Source: Streptomyces sp. PsTaAH-137 (GTDB lineage Bacteria > Actinomycetota > Actinomycetes > Streptomycetales > Streptomycetaceae). Taken from it: a stretch of DNA of 64,000 bases. A program made the position numbers and the translations under genes. Shown here piece by piece: positions 8,554 to 16,105 of this stretch. Where the stretch lies: the NCBI RefSeq assembly GCF_003259365.1, contig NZ_QLLY01000021.1, positions 1-64,000 of the forward strand. Reading direction: 5' to 3'. A model generated the notes under the pieces. The model did no database searches and was not told where the DNA came from. It worked only from the letters and a program-made list of their open reading frames with translations. Positions within the stretch are counted from its first letter, which is position 1. The number at the start of each line of letters is the position of its first letter.

Positions 8554-9405
8554 TCACTTCCACTTCACCGAGACGTCCCGCGTCTCGACATGCATTCCCA
8601 GCGGTACGCGCCAGGAGTCGACGCAGACCGTCCACGTCTTCTCCTTCTGCTCCCCGGGCCCGATGGGCACGGGGAGTTTTTCTGTCGACTCGACGGTCGC
8701 CCAGTCGACGCCGAGCGCCCCGATGATGTGGGTCTCGAAGGTGACGGTGCCCGAACGCACCTCCGTGCCGCCGGAGTTGCGCATCTTCAGGGTCACGTCC
8801 TGGCACCAGCGGTCGTCGGCGTCCTTCAGTACGGGGTCGTCGACTTTCAGGGCGGCGGGGGCGGGGGATGCGGGGGTGCCGCTGCCGGCGGGGGTCCCGG
8901 AGCCCGAGCCCGAGCCGGAACCCGAGCCCGATCCCGAGCCGGACGGGGTGCCGGGGGTGCCGCCGCCCTTGTTGCCGCTCTGCGTGCCACTGCCACTGCC
9001 ACTGGCACTGCTGTTGCCGCCGCCGCCGCCGTCGCTCGCGGAGCCGGAGGAGCCTGTTCCGTTGCTGGACGACGACCCGGCGCCGGGGGAGTCCCCGGCG
9101 GACGATCCGCCACCGCTCCCCTTGCCGTCGCCGCTCTCGTCGTCCCCGCCGCCCTGCCGCCCGCTCCCGGAGGACGCCGGGGAGCCGGTGGAGCCGGGGT
9201 CCAGCGGCACGAGCCGCACCTCGCCGGTGGGCGCGACGCTGTCACCCGGGGCGGCCGAACCGCCGGCGGCGCCCACGGCCACGTATTTGGAGGGTCCGCC
9301 GTCCCCGCCGAAGGCGACGGTGGCGGCTCCGCCGAGCCCGACCACGGCGGCCGACGCGACCCCGACGGCGACGCCCTTACGTCCTCGTACCCACGTCCGC
9401 AGCAT
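8554..9405 (-). CDS. Secreted or membrane-anchored Gly/Ser-rich low-complexity protein
   Basis: The 283-aa protein begins with MLRTWVRGRKGVAVGVASAA and a hydrophobic segment (AVVGLGGAATVAF), an export signal or anchor. Residues about 60-185 are a Gly/Ser/Thr/Pro linker including several GSGSGSGS runs. The last 100 residues form a compact domain with two Cys (DRWCQDVTLKM and TWTVCVDSW) that probably form a disulfide outside the cell. The linker is what one expects of a wall-spanning tether. No enzymatic motif is visible. The long antisense open frames over this gene come from its GC-rich repeats. Confidence 0.8.
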   Translation of the reverse strand: MLRTWVRGRKGVAVGVASAAVVGLGGAATVAFGGDGGPSKYVAVGAAGGSAAPGDSVAPTGEVRLVPLDPGSTGSPASSGSGRQGGGDDESGDGKGSGGGSSAGDSPGAGSSSSNGTGSSGSASDGGGGGNSSASGSGSGTQSGNKGGGTPGTPSGSGSGSGSGSGSGSGTPAGSGTPASPAPAALKVDDPVLKDADDRWCQDVTLKMRNSGGTEVRSGTVTFETHIIGALGVDWATVESTEKLPVPIGPGEQKEKTWTVCVDSWRVPLGMHVETRDVSVKWK

Positions 9406-9522
9406 CGCGCCAGTGTGTCTGACGGTCCGTCAATTAGGAACCCTCAGGGAGTTCTGGTCCGGGAACGGCGTCGGGGCGGCGACCCTGCCGGGTCGCCGCC
9501 CCGTGACATCCGTCCGCGACGG

Positions 9523-10440
9523 TCAGTCCGCGATCAGGCCCTCGCGCAGCTGTGCCAGCGTCCGCGTGAGCAGCCGGGACACGTGCATCTGCGAGATCCC
9601 GACCTCCTCGCCGATCTGCGACTGCGTCATGTTCGCGAAGAAGCGGAGCATGATGATCCGGCGCTCGCGGGGCGGCAGCTTGGCGAGCAGCGGCTTGAGC
9701 GACTCCCGGTACTCCACACCCTCCAGGGCGGTGTCCTCGTACCCGAGCCGGTCCGCGAGGGAGCCCTCGCCGCCGTCGTCCTCGGGGGCCGGTGAGTCCA
9801 GCGAGGACGCGGTGTAGGCGTTGCCCACCGCGAGCCCGTCGACGACGTCGTCCTCCGAGACCCCGAGCACCGCCGCGAGTTCGGGCACGGTCGGCGACCG
9901 GTCCAGCTTCTGCGCCAGCTCGTCGCTGGCCTTGGTGAGGGCGAGCCGCAGCTCCTGGAGGCGGCGCGGCACCCGCACCGACCAGGACGTGTCGCGGAAG
10001 AACCGCTTGATCTCCCCGACCACCGTCGGCATCGCGAAGGTCGGGAACTCCACCCCGCGCTCGCAGTCGAACCGGTCGATCGCCTTGATCAGGCCGATGG
10101 TGCCGACCTGGACGATGTCCTCCATCGGCTCGTTGCGGCTGCGGAAGCGGGCCGCCGCGTACCGCACCAGCGGCAGGTTCAGCTCGATGAGGGTGTCACG
10201 GACATAGGCCCGCTCCGGGCTGTTCTCGTCGAGCGAGGCGAGCCGCAGGAAGAGGGAGCGGGACAGGGTGCGGGTGTCGATGGCCCCCGTCGACGCCGGG
10301 GCGGCCGGCTCGACGACCGGCGCGACCGGCTCACCGGAGGCCTCCGGAGCCGGGGTCGTGGCCGAGGCCTGGGCCGGAACAGGAACAGGCGTGTCGGGCG
10401 AGAGCGTGAGCACCTTCGAGCTGCCCTGGTCTGCGGACAT
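9523..10440 (-). CDS. sigN: SigB/SigF/SigG-family RNA polymerase sigma factor (SigN-like)
   Basis: The 305-aa protein has a proline/alanine-rich 55-residue N-terminal extension, then sigma region 2 (RYAAARFRSRNEPMEDIVQ, VGTIGLIKAIDRFD), region 3 and a region 4.2 helix-turn-helix (MTQSQIGEEVGISQMHVSRLL). It recruits RNA polymerase to SigB-type promoters. The ATG at 10440 has AAGGGGGT upstream. The neighbouring gene encodes a paralogue in the same direction; in S. coelicolor sigN and sigF are adjacent in this order, which is the basis for the name. SigN there acts in aerial hyphae. No anti-sigma gene is adjacent, so control must lie elsewhere or at transcription. Confidence 0.85.
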   Translation of the reverse strand: MSADQGSSKVLTLSPDTPVPVPAQASATTPAPEASGEPVAPVVEPAAPASTGAIDTRTLSRSLFLRLASLDENSPERAYVRDTLIELNLPLVRYAAARFRSRNEPMEDIVQVGTIGLIKAIDRFDCERGVEFPTFAMPTVVGEIKRFFRDTSWSVRVPRRLQELRLALTKASDELAQKLDRSPTVPELAAVLGVSEDDVVDGLAVGNAYTASSLDSPAPEDDGGEGSLADRLGYEDTALEGVEYRESLKPLLAKLPPRERRIIMLRFFANMTQSQIGEEVGISQMHVSRLLTRTLAQLREGLIAD

Positions 10441-10552
10441 GCCACCCCCTTGAGGTCGCGGACGGTCGCGGCGGACGCTCCCGTCAGGTAGGAACGCAGC
10501 CTCCACCTGAATACCGGACGCGGGGCTGCGCCAAACGCGGTTCCAGCAGAAT

Positions 10553-10587
10553 GTCACATGTCGGCAACACGCTGTAGTGACATGTCG
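10553..10587. promoter_or_regulatory. Direct repeats upstream of the sigN-like gene
   Basis: GTCACATGTCG (10553-10563) and GTGACATGTCG (10577-10587) are near-identical direct repeats 24 bp apart, each containing a CATG palindrome. They lie about 115-150 bp upstream of the sigN start. The spacing of about two helical turns suggests a regulator binding site, but no regulator is identified. Confidence 0.45.
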
Positions 10588-10686
10588 ACATGGATGGGGC
10601 GAATCAGCGCTGATAGCAGGGGGTGTGGCCGAAGAGAGCGCCGTTTCCGCCGGGAAATCCCCGCAGGACCGGTCTACCCGATTCAG

Positions 10687-11571
10687 CTACGCCTCGATCC
10701 TGTTTGCGGATCTGAGTCTGGCGAAGCTGCGGGCGAGGAGCCTTGACACATGCATCTGTGAGACGCCCAGTTCGGCGCTGATCTGCGACTGCGTGAGGTT
10801 GTTGTAGTAGCGCAGGAGCAGGATCCGCTGCTCGCGTTCGGGCAGTTGTACGAGCAGATGCCGTACGAGATCGCGGTGTTCGACGCCGTCCAGCTCGGGG
10901 TCCTCGTAGCCGAGCCGGTCGAGCAGACCCGGCATCCCGTCGCCCTCCTGCGCGGCCTCCAGGGAGGTCGCGTGGTACGAGCGCCCGGCCTCGATGCAGG
11001 CGAGCACCTCGTCCTCGCCGATGCGCAGCCGCTCGGCGATCTCGGCGGTGGTCGGGGAGCGGCCGAAGGCGGTGGTCAGGTCCTCGCTCGCGGCGTTCAC
11101 CTGCACCCACAGCTCGTGCAGGCGGCGCGGGACGTGCACGGTCCGTACGTTGTCGCGGAAGTACCGCTTGATCTCCCCGACCACGGTCGGCATCGCGAAC
11201 GTCGGGAACTGCACGCCGCGGTCCGGGTCGAACCGGTCGATGGCGTTGATCAGCCCGATCGTGCCGACCTGGACGACGTCCTCCATCGGCTCGTTGCGGC
11301 TGCGGAAGCGGGCCGCCGCGTAGCGCACCAGCGGCAGGTTCGCCTCGATCAGGGCGCCGCGCACCCGCGAGTGCTCCGGGCTGCCCGGCAGCAGGTGCTT
11401 GAGCTGGCCGAAGAGGACCTGGGTGAGCGCCCGGGTGTCGGCCCCGCGCGACTTCGCGGTCGACGCCTGGGGCGCCGGTGTCTCTGGCGCCTGTTGTGCT
11501 GGTGGCACCTGTTGCGCTTGCGGTGCCTGTGGCGCTTGCGGTGCTTCTTGAGGCGCAGTACTGGCCGGCAC
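10687..11571 (-). CDS. sigF: SigB-family sporulation sigma factor SigF
   Basis: The 294-aa sigma factor is a close paralogue of its neighbour. Region 2 reads RYAAARFRSRNEPMEDVVQ and region 4.2 NLTQSQISAELGVSQMHVSR. The N-terminus is a Pro/Gln/Ala-rich tail typical of Streptomyces SigF, which drives late spore maturation (wall thickening, pigment). I chose the GTG at 11571 (VPASTAPQ) because GAGGTG lies nine bases upstream and S. coelicolor SigF begins the same way, as I recall. Upstream ATGs at 11616 and 11658 lack ribosome sites. A strong hairpin at 11714-11738 isolates it from the Dabb gene. Confidence 0.9.
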   Translation of the reverse strand: MPASTAPQEAPQAPQAPQAQQVPPAQQAPETPAPQASTAKSRGADTRALTQVLFGQLKHLLPGSPEHSRVRGALIEANLPLVRYAAARFRSRNEPMEDVVQVGTIGLINAIDRFDPDRGVQFPTFAMPTVVGEIKRYFRDNVRTVHVPRRLHELWVQVNAASEDLTTAFGRSPTTAEIAERLRIGEDEVLACIEAGRSYHATSLEAAQEGDGMPGLLDRLGYEDPELDGVEHRDLVRHLLVQLPEREQRILLLRYYNNLTQSQISAELGVSQMHVSRLLARSFARLRSANRIEA

Positions 11572-11713
11572 GGTCAACCCCACCTCTGTTTCGTCAACTC
11601 TTCGATCAAAAGCGGTCATAGCATCACAAGACATGTGCACTGTGTGCAAGCACCCCATAACGCCGTGTTGATGGGCCAGTTAGGGGTTCGCGGGTGTCCC
11701 GGGACAGCGAAAA

Positions 11714-11738
11714 GCCCCTCACCGTTCAGGTGAGGGGC
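11714..11738 (-). terminator. Rho-independent-like terminator after the Dabb gene
   Basis: GCCCCTCACC pairs perfectly with GGTGAGGGGC around a 5-nt loop (10-bp stem). Reading the minus strand, it is followed by TTTTCGC. It lies 27 bp after the Dabb stop and upstream of sigF. Confidence 0.85.
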
Positions 11739-11764
11739 CGCTCGATCGTGTGACGCGGGGAGCG

Positions 11765-12058
11765 TCAGAACTCGTAGTCCGCGATCACCCACGTGGCGAA
11801 CTCGCGCCACTGTGCGACGCCGGCCTGGTGCGCGGGGTGCTCCAGGTACCGCTTGAGGGCGTCGGTGTCCTCGACCGCCGAGTTGATCGCGAAGTCGTAC
11901 GCGATGGGGCGGTCGGTGATGTTCCAGTCGCACTCCCAGAACGTCAGCTCGGGGATCTGCCCGCCCAGCGCGCGGAAGGCCTCGACGCCCTCGACCACGC
12001 GGGGCTCGTCGCGGGCGACGCCGTCGTTGAGCTTGAACAGGACCAGATGGCGGATCAC
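11765..12058 (-). CDS. Dabb (stress-responsive A/B barrel) domain protein
   Basis: The 97-aa protein is a single dimeric alpha/beta-barrel domain. It begins MIRHLVLFKLNDGV with the typical HxVLFK strand, has the block WECDWNITDRPIAYDFAI and ends in VIADYEF. Proteins of this family are small, soluble and mostly uncharacterised; some plant members are stress-induced and some microbial ones are cyclases. Length equals the domain, so there is no extra region. It precedes sigF on the same strand but a terminator separates them. Confidence 0.85.
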   Translation of the reverse strand: MIRHLVLFKLNDGVARDEPRVVEGVEAFRALGGQIPELTFWECDWNITDRPIAYDFAINSAVEDTDALKRYLEHPAHQAGVAQWREFATWVIADYEF

Positions 12059-12080
12059 GGGCGAGGCTCCTTAGCCGGAC

Positions 12081-12251
12081 TCACTTGCCGCCGTTGGCCA
12101 CCCAGGTCATGAAGTCCCCGATGGACTGTGCGGCGGACGATATGCCCTCGAACCCTATCTGGACGTAGTCCGCGGCCTTGGCGGGGTCGGTGATGATCAG
12201 ATACAGCACGAACACGATCACCACGAAGAGCCCTATTTTCTTCGGATCCAT
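12081..12251 (-). CDS. 56-aa small membrane peptide
   Basis: This short frame reads MDPKKIGLFVVIVFVLYLII, then TDPAKAADYVQIGFEGIS and ends WVANGGK. There is one N-terminal transmembrane helix (residues 7-20) followed by an amphipathic tail of about 35 residues. It starts 190 bp upstream of the Dabb gene in the same direction and ends 23 bp before it, so the two may be co-transcribed. Codon use keeps G/C at third positions. A GGGGAGG stretch lies before the ATG at about 10 bases. Function is unknown. Confidence 0.75.
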   Translation of the reverse strand: MDPKKIGLFVVIVFVLYLIITDPAKAADYVQIGFEGISSAAQSIGDFMTWVANGGK

Positions 12252-12499
12252 CGCGTCCGGCCTCCCCTTGCCCCGTGCCCCGGTGTCCTGCGTCGCCAGT
12301 GTGTGCCCTGGTGCCGGGCGCGAGTCTAACGTGACGATCTCTCAGCCGGCCTCGGTGATCTCTCCCCGACCTTAGGGACCAACGACCCCTCGTTCCAGGC
12401 CCTTTGCCGTGCCCCGGTGGTGTTCGCGTGCCGGAGGATAGGTGATGAGCCCGGAGGATCTGGCAGGAATCCGACGGGCAGGGACCGGACCCCGACTGC

Positions 12500-12650
12500 G
12501 GGGTTCACGCCGCGTCTTCCCCCCTGAAGCGGCGTGGACTGACGGGAGTCCGTCCTCATCGGGGGAAGCGGTTCGCCCCCCGAAATCGCTTCCCCCGCCC
12601 CGAGCGGGACGAGATCCCCGGTGCCCCTGGTCAGGCGCCGGGGATCTTTG
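12500..12650 (+). ncRNA. 6C small RNA with terminator
   Basis: Two adjacent hairpins each display six consecutive C residues in the loop, the defining feature of the actinobacterial 6C RNA family. Stem 1 is CACGCCGC (12506-12513) with GCGGCGTG (12529-12536), loop C run 12519-12524. Stem 2 is GGGGGAAGCG (12561-12570) with CGCTTCCCCC (12587-12596), loop C run 12576-12581. A terminator hairpin GATCCCCGG (12613-12621) / CCGGGGATC (12638-12646) followed by TTTG ends the transcript. The 5' end is estimated. This accounts for most of the 488-bp gap between the 56-aa peptide gene and tRNA-Ser. Confidence 0.88.
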
Positions 12651-12694
12651 TGTGCGCCGACGCGACAAGGGGGCGCGGCTGTACGGGCATGCAG

Positions 12695-12734
12695 AACGCC
12701 CCTCTTCCTCGGTGACCCGTGGAAGAGGGGCGTT
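12695..12734 (-). terminator. Terminator downstream of tRNA-Ser(CGA)
   Basis: AACGCCCCTCTTCC pairs perfectly with GGAAGAGGGGCGTT around a 12-nt loop. It lies 6 bp past the 3' end of the minus-strand tRNA-Ser and opposes the 6C RNA transcript. Confidence 0.8.
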
Positions 12735-12739
12735 GTCAG

Positions 12740-12827
12740 CGGTAGCGGTGGGATTTGAACCCACGGTGACGGGTTACGCCACACTCGCTTTCGAGGCGAG
12801 CTCCTTCGGCCGCTCGGACACGCTACC
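12740..12827 (-). tRNA. tRNA-Ser (anticodon CGA)
   Basis: The 88-nt class II tRNA has acceptor stem GGTAGCG/CGCTACC, anticodon loop CTCGAAA (anticodon CGA, reading UCG), a long variable arm and T-loop TTCAAAT. The 3' CCA is not encoded. It lies 10 bp upstream of the tadA stop on the same strand. Confidence 0.97.
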
Positions 12828-12837
12828 GAGAGGAACT

Positions 12838-13371
12838 CTAGCCCATAGGGGGCCGTGGTTTGAAATCCTTATCCCTGAAGAAGCGGGTGAGGGGTTCGGC
12901 GCACTCCTCGGCGAGCACGTCGGCGATGACTTCGGGGCGGTGGTTGAGCCGTCGGTCGCGGAGCACGTCCCACAGGGAGCCGGCCGCCCCGGCCTTGTCG
13001 TCACGGGCTCCGTAGACGACGCGGTCGAGGCGGGACTGGACGGCGGTGCCCGCGCACATGGTGCACGGCTCCAGGGTGACGACGAGCGTGCAGCCGGTCA
13101 GCCGCCACTCTCCCAGCCGCTGTGCGGCCCGGCGGATCGCCAGGACCTCGGCGTGGGCGGTGGGGTCACCGGTCAGCTCGCGTTCGTTGTGCGCGGTGGC
13201 GAGGACCGTCGTGCCGTCCGGCGCGAGCAGGACGGCACCGACGGGGACGTCGCCGCCCGCCGCGGCGAGCCCGGCCTCGGCCAGGGCCTGCCGCATGGCG
13301 GGCCGCCACGGGTCGCGTACGGGATCGGGGGTGTCGGGGACGTCGGTGGTGTCGGGGGGCTGGGGCGTCAC
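12838..13371 (-). CDS. tadA: tRNA(Arg) adenosine-34 deaminase TadA
   Basis: The 177-aa zinc-dependent deaminase converts A34 to inosine in tRNA-Arg(ACG). Zinc and catalytic residues are visible: HAE at residues 73-75 (His ligand, proton-shuttling Glu) and PCTMC at 102-106 (two Cys ligands). The fold ends with RFFRDKDFKPRP, typical of TadA. The GTG at 13371 gives a 25-residue Pro/Asp-rich lead before the conserved MRQALAEAG; no strong ribosome site decides the start. It is preceded by an acidic gene commonly called tRNA-adenosine-deaminase-associated protein in Streptomyces. Confidence 0.93.
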   Translation of the reverse strand: MTPQPPDTTDVPDTPDPVRDPWRPAMRQALAEAGLAAAGGDVPVGAVLLAPDGTTVLATAHNERELTGDPTAHAEVLAIRRAAQRLGEWRLTGCTLVVTLEPCTMCAGTAVQSRLDRVVYGARDDKAGAAGSLWDVLRDRRLNHRPEVIADVLAEECAEPLTRFFRDKDFKPRPPMG

Positions 13372-13407
13372 GGCCAGGAATCTAACCCCGGCCGCCGGGC
13401 CCCGGGG

Positions 13408-13974
13408 TCAGCGGACCGTTTCGAGGACCTCCGCGGCGCCCAGTGCGTCGGCGATCTCGCTCAGGGCGTCGGCCCCGTCGAGCGCGAGCAGTTCCTTCTC
13501 GGAGACGCCCAGGTCGGCGAGGATGTCCCGGTCGCCGAGCGGTCCCGCGGGCACCGCATCGGAGTCCCGGCCACCGCCGTCGTCCGTGGCGTCGTCGTCG
13601 CTGTCGTCGTCGGCGGCCTGGTCCGGCTCGCCGTCCTCGGTGCCGTCCAGGTCGAGGGCATCGAGCTCGTCGGCGTCCGGATCCTTGCCGAGCAGTTCGT
13701 CGGTGAGGAGGATCTCGCCGTAACTGCTGCGAGCGGCGGCCGCGGCGTCCGAGACGTAGATGCGAGGGTCGTCCTCGCCGTCCACGCGGACGACGCCGAA
13801 CCACGCGTCCTCCTGTTCGATGAAGACGAGGACCGTGTCGTCCCCCGCGTCGGCCTCGGCGGCCGCTTCGCGGGCCAGGTCGGACAGGTCCGACAGGGTC
13901 TCCACGTCGTCGAGCTCTGTGTCGCTCGCTTCCCACCCGTCTTCGGTGCGCGCGAGCAGTGCGGCGAAGTACAC
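13408..13974 (-). CDS. Acidic tRNA-adenosine-deaminase-associated protein
   Basis: The 188-aa product begins VYFAALLARTEDGWEASDTE and has an alpha/beta first half, then an extremely acidic linker (about residues 105-140, rich in Asp and Glu), then a helical tail (DILADLGVSEKELLALDGAD). The name comes only from its conserved position 36 bp upstream of tadA; no biochemistry is known to me. The GTG at 13974 has GGGAG seven bases upstream. Co-transcription with tadA is likely. The acidic linker could mimic nucleic acid or bind a basic partner. Confidence 0.8.
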   Translation of the reverse strand: MYFAALLARTEDGWEASDTELDDVETLSDLSDLAREAAAEADAGDDTVLVFIEQEDAWFGVVRVDGEDDPRIYVSDAAAAARSSYGEILLTDELLGKDPDADELDALDLDGTEDGEPDQAADDDSDDDATDDGGGRDSDAVPAGPLGDRDILADLGVSEKELLALDGADALSEIADALGAAEVLETVR

Positions 13975-14227
13975 CGTGACTCTCCCACTGGTCTCAGTGC
14001 CGGTCGGGGGTCCCCCCGGCGGAGTCTGATGGACGGGAGTGCAGTTCAAGCCCCGCCCACTCGGAATCGTGGCAGAAAGAACGCCGTCAGGAGAGGTCTT
14101 CCGCGCGCTGTGTTGGCGTCGCGTCCTCGACAGGCCACGCACACCCGTGTCCCGTGTGAGCCGCGTCACCCCGTGGGTACCGCTGAGCCGCCCGGAGCCG
14201 GTCCCCGGCGCCGGGCGCGCCGCGGCG

Positions 14228-14458
14228 TCACCAGCGGAACGTGCGCATCCGCATCTGCTGGCGCATCCGTGCGGCCCGGGCGCGGCGCGGCTGGACCCGG
14301 GCCCGCAGTTCGCGTGCCTCGGTCAGTTCCCGCAGGAACACCGCGCGGCGGCGCCTTCGTTCGGCGTCCGTCTCGGGCTCGGGACGCTCCGCCGCCGCTA
14401 TGTCGTCGGCTGCGTCACCGGCGGAGGCCGACCGCGCTCGGCGCTTGCTGTCCGGCAT
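14228..14458 (-). CDS. Small basic protein, unknown function
   Basis: The 76-aa protein (MPDSKRRARSASAGDAADD...) is rich in Arg, especially its C-terminal half (RRRRRAVFLRELTEARELRA and RRARAARMRQQMRMR), and ends in FRW. It is probably a helical nucleic-acid- or membrane-binding peptide. The gene is divergent from upp and lies between tadA and upp. The ATG at 14458 is the first plausible start; an ATG nine bases upstream adds three residues. Confidence 0.65.
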   Translation of the reverse strand: MPDSKRRARSASAGDAADDIAAAERPEPETDAERRRRRAVFLRELTEARELRARVQPRRARAARMRQQMRMRTFRW

Positions 14459-14611
14459 GAGCCACATCACCACCCCACTCGACGGGTCCTGTCCATTGTC
14501 CCCGACCCTCCGGTTTCCCTCCCGGCGCGCTGTTGATGCCCCTGTGCGGCGCCTGTGGCCGGAAGGTGCGCGGGGGAGCCATGGGTCCGGGGCCCGGTTA
14601 CTGTTGAGGAC

Positions 14612-15247
14612 ATGCGGATCCACGTCGTCGACCACCCGTTGGTGGCGCACAAACTCACCACGCTGCGCGACAAGCGCACCGACTCCCCGACCTTCCGGCG
14701 CCTGGCCGACGAGCTGGTCACCCTGCTCGCCTACGAGGCGACCCGGGACGTGCGCACCGAGCAGGTCGACATCGACACCCCCGTGTCGCGTACGACGGGC
14801 GTGAAGCTGTCGTACCCGCGCCCGCTGGTGGTGCCGATCCTGCGCGCCGGTCTGGGCATGCTCGACGGCATGGTGCGGCTGCTGCCGACCGCCGAGGTGG
14901 GCTTCCTCGGCATGGTGCGCAACGAGGAGACGCTCCAGGCGTCCACGTACGCCACGCGCATGCCGGACGACCTCTCCGGCCGCCAGGTCTACGTGCTCGA
15001 CCCGATGCTCGCCACGGGCGGCACGCTCGTCGCGGCGATCCAGGAGCTCATCAAGCGCGGCGCCGACGATGTCACCGCCGTGGTGCTGCTGGCCGCGCCC
15101 GAGGGCGTCGAGATCATGGAGCGGGAGCTGGCCGGGACGCCGGTCACCGTGGTGACCGCGTCGGTCGACGAGCGGCTGAACGAGAGCGGCTACATCGTGC
15201 CGGGCCTCGGCGACGCCGGCGACCGGATGTACGGAGCCGCCGAGTAG
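14612..15247 (+). CDS. upp: Uracil phosphoribosyltransferase
   Basis: The 211-aa enzyme makes UMP from uracil and PRPP in the salvage route. It starts MRIHVVDHPLVAHKLTTLRD, has the triad region VVPILRAGLGM, the PRPP-binding loop VYVLDPMLATGGTL and the uracil-binding C-terminal GYIVPGLGDAGDRMYG. Length and motifs match full-length UPRT. The ATG at 14612 has GAGGA close upstream; the frame to 14555 is not supported. A strong terminator follows. Confidence 0.97.
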   Translation: MRIHVVDHPLVAHKLTTLRDKRTDSPTFRRLADELVTLLAYEATRDVRTEQVDIDTPVSRTTGVKLSYPRPLVVPILRAGLGMLDGMVRLLPTAEVGFLGMVRNEETLQASTYATRMPDDLSGRQVYVLDPMLATGGTLVAAIQELIKRGADDVTAVVLLAAPEGVEIMERELAGTPVTVVTASVDERLNESGYIVPGLGDAGDRMYGAAE

Positions 15248-15271
15248 CCGGCCCCGCCACGGGCCACGACG

Positions 15272-15322
15272 AAAGCCGCGGTCGCGTCCGCTCACTTCAT
15301 GAGCGGACGCGACCGCGGCTTT
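15272..15322. terminator. Strong bidirectional terminator between upp and lytR_C-type gene
   Basis: AAAGCCGCGGTCGCGTCC... (15272-15294) pairs without mismatch with 15300-15322: a 23-bp stem and 5-nt loop, with A-rich entry and TTTG exit on both strands. It serves the convergent upp and LytR_C genes. Confidence 0.95.
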
Positions 15323-15343
15323 GTTCGTGGCTGGTCGCGCCCT

Positions 15344-15991
15344 TTACGGGGCGCAGCTCGGGGAGGCCGAAGGGGCCGGGTGGGTCAGCGCGGCCAGCGC
15401 CTTGTCGGCGTCGGCCTTCTTGGACAGGCCCTTGAACTGCTTGCCGATGATCAGGTCGACCTCGGTCGGCTTGGCGCGGGTGTCCGACTTCAGCTCGGCG
15501 CCCGCCAGCTGGGTGCCGAGGACGGGCAGCGCCGCGTCGGAGGCCGACTTGGCGCCGAGCAGTATCCCGACGCCCGTGACCTTCTTGTCGTACGTCTCTG
15601 TCGCGTTTCCTACGTCCCCGATGGCGAAGCCGCGCTTCTTCAGCTCGTCGGCGGTGTCCTTGGCCAGGCCGCCGCGGGTCGTGGCGTTGAGGACATTGAC
15701 CTTGATCTTCGCGGGGTCGGGCAGCTTCGCCGCGGCCTTGGCGGGGGACGGGCTCGCGCTCGGATGCTTCGGGCAGCCCGCGGCGCCGGAGGCGGCCGTC
15801 CTGGTCCTGCCACCGCCGGTGAAGACATCGACGAGCTGGAACGATCCCCAGCCGATCAGGCCGATCGCCGCGACGGACGCGACGACGGCGAGCACGATCC
15901 TGCTGCGCGAGCGGCCGCGCCGCATACGGGGGTACTTGTCCCCCGTGATGCGGTACTTGCCGCCCATGCCGGGGGGAGTGAGCATGCTCAT
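15344..15991 (-). CDS. LytR C-terminal domain protein (membrane-anchored)
   Basis: The 215-aa protein has a basic cytoplasmic head (residues 1-32), one transmembrane helix (IVLAVVASVAAIGLIGWGSF), a Pro/Ser/Ala linker and a C-terminal LytR_C domain (KVNVLNATTRGGLAKDTADELKKRG...). This domain also occurs at the C-terminus of LytR-CpsA-Psr proteins that attach polymers to peptidoglycan, but the catalytic LCP domain is absent here. It probably binds cell-wall material outside the membrane. The ATG at 15991 begins the conserved head. Confidence 0.85.
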   Translation of the reverse strand: MSMLTPPGMGGKYRITGDKYPRMRRGRSRSRIVLAVVASVAAIGLIGWGSFQLVDVFTGGGRTRTAASGAAGCPKHPSASPSPAKAAAKLPDPAKIKVNVLNATTRGGLAKDTADELKKRGFAIGDVGNATETYDKKVTGVGILLGAKSASDAALPVLGTQLAGAELKSDTRAKPTEVDLIIGKQFKGLSKKADADKALAALTHPAPSASPSCAP

Positions 15992-16105
15992 GGGCGCAGC
16001 GTAGTGCCGCCCGGCGGCGATGCCTATTAAATGATCAGTGGTGGCCGCTCAGTCCAACCCGAAAGGGCCAATACGGACTTGAGGGACTCTCGGCCGCGGG
16101 GGCCG

